Positions 20,820 to 25,113 of a stretch of 25,113 nt of DNA are shown piece by piece. The stretch's first letter is position 1; each line of letters starts with the position of its first letter. The position numbers and the translations under genes are program-made. The DNA comes from Dehalococcoidia bacterium. GTDB taxonomy: Bacteria > Chloroflexota > Dehalococcoidia > UBA3495. The stretch covers positions 1-25,113 of the forward strand of contig PCAH01000037.1 of assembly GCA_002730485.1 (NCBI GenBank), given 5' to 3'. Below the pieces are notes generated by a model. It was not told the origin of the DNA, ran no database searches, and was given only the letters and a program-made list of their open reading frames with translations.

Positions 20820-22247
20820 ATGTTGGAGGTGTTGGTTCAAACCGCCGACGCTGACGTTGGGAGCCTCCGTGCCATTGACCAAAGTGGCACAAGACTGCAA
20901 CTGTTGGCTTCCCACATCCCTGAAAGTAAGACTCAGATACCCGCTCTTGGAACTGAACTTCCAGTCTCATTTGCCAACTGTCCCATGTCGCAGGCGTTGA
21001 GAGACAAATCAGTTCTGGTTATAGGTGACTCCACCAAACTTGATGAACCTATACCTAGTTATTATTCCCCTCTCTCTCGCTCTTTGTTGGTTTGCCCCGT
21101 TATCGTTGGTGAGAATGTCCTGGGCATCTTGGGATTTGGCTCAGACATGCCAAATAAATTCCCTGCAGAAATAGTTCAGTTGATGACCACGATAACCAGC
21201 ACTATCGGCGTGTTGATGGAAAATTCCAGACTCCAACAAGAACAGACGGCCGGAAATGAAAAGATGGTCCGGCTGGCCAAAGCCTTGGAATTTACCGACG
21301 AAGCGATAGTCCTGGCCGACTCCCTAGGGAATTATGAATACGTCAACAAATCAGCCAAGGGAGTGGCAGATGGCCCGACGATGGACCGCTCGAAAAGTCA
21401 TAATCCTGTTAATCCAGTACCAGTACGCAACTCCGGCCAGGTATTAGAGGCGAAGTGGAGTAGGGAAGTCAGACGGTTGGAGCAAAACGGGCAACTGGTC
21501 GATTTCAGTATTTCCACCAACTATGTAACTGACAGCAACAACCGGCCAATTGGTCGCATCACCGTTGGCCGAGACGTGACCGAGAACCTGCACATGCAGG
21601 AGAACCTCCTGCGCCTGAACCAGGAACGGGAGGTAGAAGCATCCATTGGGCGGATCGTAAGTTCACCCTTGGACATGACTGACGTATTTGAACGGTTCAG
21701 CACTGAGCTGAACAAGATTATCCCGTTCGATCGGATTTCAATCGCTTCTGCGGACCTTGACCATCGGCAATATACGATCGAATTCGTTTATGGTGTCCTC
21801 AAGGGCCTATCCAATCAACAGGGCCCTATTCCTTTTGAAGGTTCAATCACCAGTCACCTGGTATCCTCGGACACCAGCTTAGTATTTGATTCCGACACGT
21901 CACATTTCCGTGAAGCAGACATCTCCAAGGCCAAGCCGTTCCCAGATGCAGCTTTTACTTCATTTATGGGCGTACCGCTGAGATTCGCAGATGAGATCAT
22001 CGGAACTGTGGTTGCGGTGCGGGCTGATTCTAAGTTCACACCAGAAGATCAATCGCTGGCGGAGCTGATCGGCAATCTATTAAGTGGGTCTTTGGCTAAC
22101 TACATTCTGAACCAACAAAGAACCAAGGCACTAATCGATGCGGACGAGAGTGCAACCCGGTTCCCCAGATCGCAGACAACATCACTGGTGGGTTCTGGCT
22201 ATCAAACCTACAACCACAGCATGTTCTTTACGTCAGCTCAAACATAG
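20820..22247 (+). CDS. Hybrid sensor kinase, N-terminal sensory half (GAF-PAS-GAF), frameshifted
   Basis: The first half of a large cytosolic sensor protein. A GAF domain (about 1-140) starts abruptly at L-E-V-L-V-Q-T-A-D-A-D-V-G-S-L-R. A PAS domain (about 150-265) ends G-R-I-T-V-G-R-D-V-T-E-N. A second GAF domain (about 285-440) has F-D-R-I-S-I-A and F-M-G-V-P-L-R-F. Near residue 446, at about 22155-22166 in a CCCGGTTCCCC stretch, the frame shifts: Q-I-A-D-N-I-T-G-G-F-W-L-S-N-L, the beginning of a second PAS domain, is in the frame of the downstream half. The natural start is uncertain: the ATG at 20820 has no ribosome binding site and an in-frame TTG precedes it. Probably a single gene broken by a one-base change or read error. 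Confidence 0.75.
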   Translation: MLEVLVQTADADVGSLRAIDQSGTRLQLLASHIPESKTQIPALGTELPVSFANCPMSQALRDKSVLVIGDSTKLDEPIPSYYSPLSRSLLVCPVIVGENVLGILGFGSDMPNKFPAEIVQLMTTITSTIGVLMENSRLQQEQTAGNEKMVRLAKALEFTDEAIVLADSLGNYEYVNKSAKGVADGPTMDRSKSHNPVNPVPVRNSGQVLEAKWSREVRRLEQNGQLVDFSISTNYVTDSNNRPIGRITVGRDVTENLHMQENLLRLNQEREVEASIGRIVSSPLDMTDVFERFSTELNKIIPFDRISIASADLDHRQYTIEFVYGVLKGLSNQQGPIPFEGSITSHLVSSDTSLVFDSDTSHFREADISKAKPFPDAAFTSFMGVPLRFADEIIGTVVAVRADSKFTPEDQSLAELIGNLLSGSLANYILNQQRTKALIDADESATRFPRSQTTSLVGSGYQTYNHSMFFTSAQT

Positions 22248-22255
22248 ACCAGGTT

Positions 22256-23707
22256 TTGGGGGTTCCTGCAAAAAGTTTCTATGAGGGAGCAGGCCCTTGG
22301 CTAGACCTGGTTCACCCCGATGACTTAGAACGAGTTGCCAAAGCCAGAGAACTCTCACACACCACCGGCGAGATGTATGAAGAGTTCCGATTGGTGCTTG
22401 ATGACGGCTCCGTGCGGTGGGTTTCCAACAAAGGATTCCCCATCAGAAACGAAGCTGGTGAGATTTACCGCATGGGCGGTTTTGTGGAAGACATCACGGA
22501 GAGGAAAGACGCGGACTTAAAGATGTCCGAGTCCCAACGGCTGGCCTCCATTGGCGAGTTGTCAGCCGGAGTCGCCCACGAGATCAATAACCCTTTAACC
22601 TCCATCGTGCTGTATTCACAGATGCTGCTGGATGAAGATGTCGCAGAGCCTATAAAAGAAAGCCTACAAGTGGTCTCCTCTCAGGCCTACCGTGCGGCTA
22701 AGATCGTCCGTAACCTCTTACAATTCGCCAGGAAATCATCCCCTGAAAAGCGCCCCTTAAGCATCGACGGGCTGATCCGGCGATCTCTGGAGATGAAATC
22801 CCACGAGTTCCACGTCAATAGCATCTTGGTTGAGAATGAGACCCCAGAGGGCTTGCCTCTGATCATGATGGACGAGCATTTGATCTTACAGGTCTTATTG
22901 AACGTATTAACAAATGCAGAGCAGGCCTGTGTCTCGGCCAATGGCAAAGGCACCATCACTGTGTCTACAGAGATGCAAGACGACTTTGTCGATATCCAAA
23001 TCCATGATGATGGCCCTGGAATCCCGGCCAATCTGCTTTCCAAGATATTCCAACTCTTCTTCACCACTAAGGAGACGGGGGCCGGCACCGGATTGGGGTT
23101 GAGCGTGTCCCATGGGATTCTCTCGCAACATGAGGGTGATATCTGGGCTGAAAGTGATCCAGATGCAGGCACAACTTTCCATATCACGTTGCCATTGACC
23201 GGGTCATTATCCGGTAAAGAAGGTACAACTTTGGCATCCGACTCCCCCGGAAACAGGTCTATCAGTCAATCCATCAGACCAACAAGCCACGTGCTGCTGG
23301 TGGACGACGAACCAGACCTGCGCTTGGTTTTGTCTCGGCAATTGGAATTACGCCGGTACAACGTAGACCAAGCCGGAGATGGTGAAGAGGCCTGGCGAAA
23401 ACTGCAACTCTTCGACTACGACTGCATACTGTTGGACCTCAGAATGCCCGGCCTGGGAGGACAGGGTCTCTATGAGCGGATCCAAGAGATGAACCCAGAC
23501 TTGATCAAACTCATCGTGTTCATCACCGGGGACACTGTGAACCCATCCACCAAAGCTTTCCTGGGCACCGTCACCAATCCGGTCCTTTCGAAGCCCTTCG
23601 ACTTCCGAGAGCTGGAACAGTTGGTGGTTTCGGTCATCGACCGGGGACGCGAAGTCGCGAGCCTTGGAGATTCCCGATTGGAACCACCCGTTTCCACCGG
23701 CAGTTAA
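22256..23707 (+). CDS. Hybrid sensor histidine kinase / response regulator, C-terminal half
   Basis: A 483-residue second half. The rest of a PAS domain (about 1-80, L-D-L-V-H-P-D-D and F-V-E-D-I-T-E-R-K) is followed by the dimerisation/phosphoacceptor helix S-I-G-E-L-S-A-G-V-A-H-E-I-N-N-P-L, whose His is phosphorylated. The ATPase domain has its N box (L-N-V-L-T-N-A-E-Q-A), G1 box (D-D-G-P-G-I-P) and G2 box (G-T-G-L-G-L-S). A receiver domain (about 345-465) begins L-L-V-D-D-E-P-D and has the phosphorylated Asp in I-L-L-D-L-R-M-P. The kinase core and receiver are intact. Coding actually begins upstream, around 22166, in this frame. No DNA-binding output domain is present, so signals would pass to a separate partner. 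Confidence 0.88.
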   Translation: MGVPAKSFYEGAGPWLDLVHPDDLERVAKARELSHTTGEMYEEFRLVLDDGSVRWVSNKGFPIRNEAGEIYRMGGFVEDITERKDADLKMSESQRLASIGELSAGVAHEINNPLTSIVLYSQMLLDEDVAEPIKESLQVVSSQAYRAAKIVRNLLQFARKSSPEKRPLSIDGLIRRSLEMKSHEFHVNSILVENETPEGLPLIMMDEHLILQVLLNVLTNAEQACVSANGKGTITVSTEMQDDFVDIQIHDDGPGIPANLLSKIFQLFFTTKETGAGTGLGLSVSHGILSQHEGDIWAESDPDAGTTFHITLPLTGSLSGKEGTTLASDSPGNRSISQSIRPTSHVLLVDDEPDLRLVLSRQLELRRYNVDQAGDGEEAWRKLQLFDYDCILLDLRMPGLGGQGLYERIQEMNPDLIKLIVFITGDTVNPSTKAFLGTVTNPVLSKPFDFRELEQLVVSVIDRGREVASLGDSRLEPPVSTGS

Positions 23708-23725
23708 GGAGCCGGCTGATCACTC

Positions 23726-23754
23726 ACCGGTTCTTGGCTAACCCAAGAACCGGT
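23726..23754. terminator. Hairpin between convergent genes, no T-run
   Basis: A perfect 12-bp stem (23726-23737 with 23743-23754) and a 5-base loop spans the end of the minus-strand peptidase gene, whose stop codon is in the loop, 18 bases after the kinase stop. Neither strand has a following T-run, so termination strength is uncertain. It may stabilise either messenger end. Confidence 0.4.
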
Positions 23755-25113
23755 TGAACCAACCTAGAGTGCGGGCCAGGTACTCCTCACGCAGCTTGGG
23801 ATGCCCCATCCTGGGAAACAGGTGGGAACAGCCAGGGAACCGGACGAATTCCACCTCTTTTTCCAATCTCTTCAACGCCGTGAAATACTCTTCACTCTGG
23901 CTGATGGGACAGCGAGCGTCAGCATCGCCGTGCAACAGCAGCACCGGAGTCTCCACACTGGCAACATAAGAGATGGGAGAACGTTCCAACATCTTGTCTG
24001 CCGCATCCATTATCGAACCGCCCCATTGCGCTTCCCCGAAACTGATGCCGATGTCTGAAGTGCCGTACATACTGTGCAGGTTGATGCACGGCGCTCCTAC
24101 CACAGCTGCCTTGAAACGATTGGTGTGCCCCACGACCCAACTGGTCATATACCCACCGTAGCTGTAGCCATGGACACCAAGTCTTGAGGCATCCACATAC
24201 GGGCGTTTGATGAGTTGGTCCACCGCTGCCATCAGGTCGTTGTAATCTTCGCCGCCCCAATCTTCCAGGACAGCCATCATGAACTCATTGCCGTAGGTGG
24301 ACGAACCACGGGGATTGACTGCCAACACCAGATACCCCGCCGAGGCCAGTACCTGTTGAGCGGGAACGAACGAGTCGTAGAACGCTCCATTGGGGCCGCC
24401 GTGGATGTCCAACACCAGTGGGTAGGTCGATTCTTCGTCAAAATCCGGCGGGAAATACAACCGGCATTCCACCTCCAATCCCGGCCGTATGATCAGGAAC
24501 TTCTCGATCCCGGCCGCAGGATGCTCCTCCATATACTCCTGGTTGTGATTCGAAAGCTGAGCGCTTCCACCTATGAACATATCAATCTGGATCAAGTCAC
24601 TTGGGGAACCCGAGGTTGAAACGGCCACAACAGCCTGATCGGCCCTCTGATCCAATGCTAATCCGGTCGCCAGGCAATCCCCGCCCCAAAGCACCTCCAT
24701 ATCCCCGCCTTGAGCAGGAACCTGATACAGGTATGACTCACCGCTGGCCTCACCCAAGAAGATGATCTGGTCCTTGGCCGTCCAGTAGATGGATGCTGGA
24801 CGCATGACCGATGGAAACCCCAGGTAGGGCTTAACCGCATCGCTGGTCAGTCTGCGGGGCATTTCGCCGTTCTCCAGAACGTAGAGCCACCCTTGCCACA
24901 AAACCATGCCCTCGGGAGCATCTGAACCCACAGCTGCCAGCTGCTGTCCGTCTGGAGACCACACAAGAGCCCCTACGCTGTATAAACCCTTAGAGACCAG
25001 CAAAGGCTCACCCCCACTGGCAGACACCGTGTATGCCTCGCTCAGGGCCATAAAATCCCGGTCATCACGGCGACCCGACATGAAAGCTATCTGTGAGCTG
25101 TCCGGCGACCACA
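23738..25113 (-). CDS. S9 family (prolyl oligopeptidase type) peptidase, 5' end outside window
   Basis: A serine peptidase of family S9, of which 457 residues are visible; the frame is open to the right edge, so the N-terminus is missing. The visible N-terminal part is beta-propeller repeats (W-S-P-D-S-S-Q-I-A-F at the edge, then V-W-S-P-D-G-Q-Q-L-A-A-V). The C-terminal alpha/beta-hydrolase domain has P-L-V-L-D-I-H-G-G-P-N-G. The catalytic Ser lies in G-V-H-G-Y-S-Y-G-G-Y-M, the Asp in L-L-H-G-D-A-D-A-R-C-P and the His in G-C-S-H-L-F-P-R-M-G-H-P. Such enzymes cut short peptides, often as acylaminoacyl or dipeptidyl peptidases. The subtype cannot be told. The gene converges with the sensor kinase. 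Confidence 0.92.
   Translation of the reverse strand, partial: WSPDSSQIAFMSGRRDDRDFMALSEAYTVSASGGEPLLVSKGLYSVGALVWSPDGQQLAAVGSDAPEGMVLWQGWLYVLENGEMPRRLTSDAVKPYLGFPSVMRPASIYWTAKDQIIFLGEASGESYLYQVPAQGGDMEVLWGGDCLATGLALDQRADQAVVAVSTSGSPSDLIQIDMFIGGSAQLSNHNQEYMEEHPAAGIEKFLIIRPGLEVECRLYFPPDFDEESTYPLVLDIHGGPNGAFYDSFVPAQQVLASAGYLVLAVNPRGSSTYGNEFMMAVLEDWGGEDYNDLMAAVDQLIKRPYVDASRLGVHGYSYGGYMTSWVVGHTNRFKAAVVGAPCINLHSMYGTSDIGISFGEAQWGGSIMDAADKMLERSPISYVASVETPVLLLHGDADARCPISQSEEYFTALKRLEKEVEFVRFPGCSHLFPRMGHPKLREEYLARTLGWFNRFLG

Noticed and set aside
1..25113. CRISPR arrays, tRNA or rRNA genes, insertion sequences
   Set aside because: I saw no regularly spaced direct repeats, no cloverleaf pattern, no rRNA signature and no transposase; a tRNA-Sec gene in particular is not visible.

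Overview
The window looks like chromosomal DNA of a free-living bacterium. The gene mix (a MmgE/PrpD protein, a mycothiol-dependent maleylpyruvate-isomerase-like enzyme, a TcuA-like flavoprotein, an MFS carrier, a cytosolic gamma-glutamyltransferase, a WD-type S9 peptidase and a compact queuosine operon) reminds me of marine Chloroflexota such as SAR202/Dehalococcoidia. That assignment is inference from gene content only. Most genes have clear Shine-Dalgarno sites, and several recognisable sigma70-type promoters and rho-independent terminators are present.

Layout. 1-628: no convincing gene, but a very strong terminator hairpin. 629-1009: an IscA/HesB-like protein with a Gly/Cys-rich tail. 1010-1583: intergenic. 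1584-4160: gamma-glutamyltransferase, an NTF2-like protein and a small HNH protein, tightly packed on +. 4236-4907: stand-alone LON substrate-binding domain. 4917-6886 on the minus strand: RidA-like, OsmC-like and cobalamin-binding-like genes in one apparent operon. 7073-9416 on +: queF-queD-queC-queE. 9424-13776 on the minus strand: MmgE/PrpD, a protein with a primase-type C-terminal winged helix, a zinc alcohol dehydrogenase and DNA-3-methyladenine glycosylase I. 13895-18026 on +: flavoprotein, DinB/MDMPI-type enzyme, MFS carrier and a small membrane protein. 18244-20493 on +: a small unknown gene, then phage-derived remnants (zinc ribbon, frameshifted terminase, portal fragment). 20820-23707: a frameshifted hybrid sensor kinase. 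23738 to the end, minus strand: S9 peptidase running off the window.

The most interesting result is the minus-strand operon at 4917-6886. Two consecutive genes are each interrupted by a single in-frame TGA exactly where their families have a conserved cysteine. In the OsmC-like protein it replaces the second catalytic Cys (the C-P motif). In the cobalamin-binding-like protein it replaces the last Cys of a C-E-V-C motif. Homology continues in the same frame after each TGA, and each TGA is followed at the right distance by a perfect 7-bp hairpin with a G in its loop, as in bacterial SECIS elements. The simplest reading is two tandem selenoproteins: a Cys-Sec OsmC-type peroxidase, and a Sec version (C-x-x-U) of a cobalamin-binding-protein-like family. 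Conventional gene calling would truncate the first and split the second.

The queuosine genes carry 6-carboxytetrahydropterin through preQ0 to preQ1 (QueD, QueE, QueC, QueF). FolE, Tgt and QueA are not in the window. The flavoprotein, DinB-type enzyme and MFS carrier may form a uptake-and-oxidation unit for a carboxylic acid, but the substrate cannot be read from sequence.
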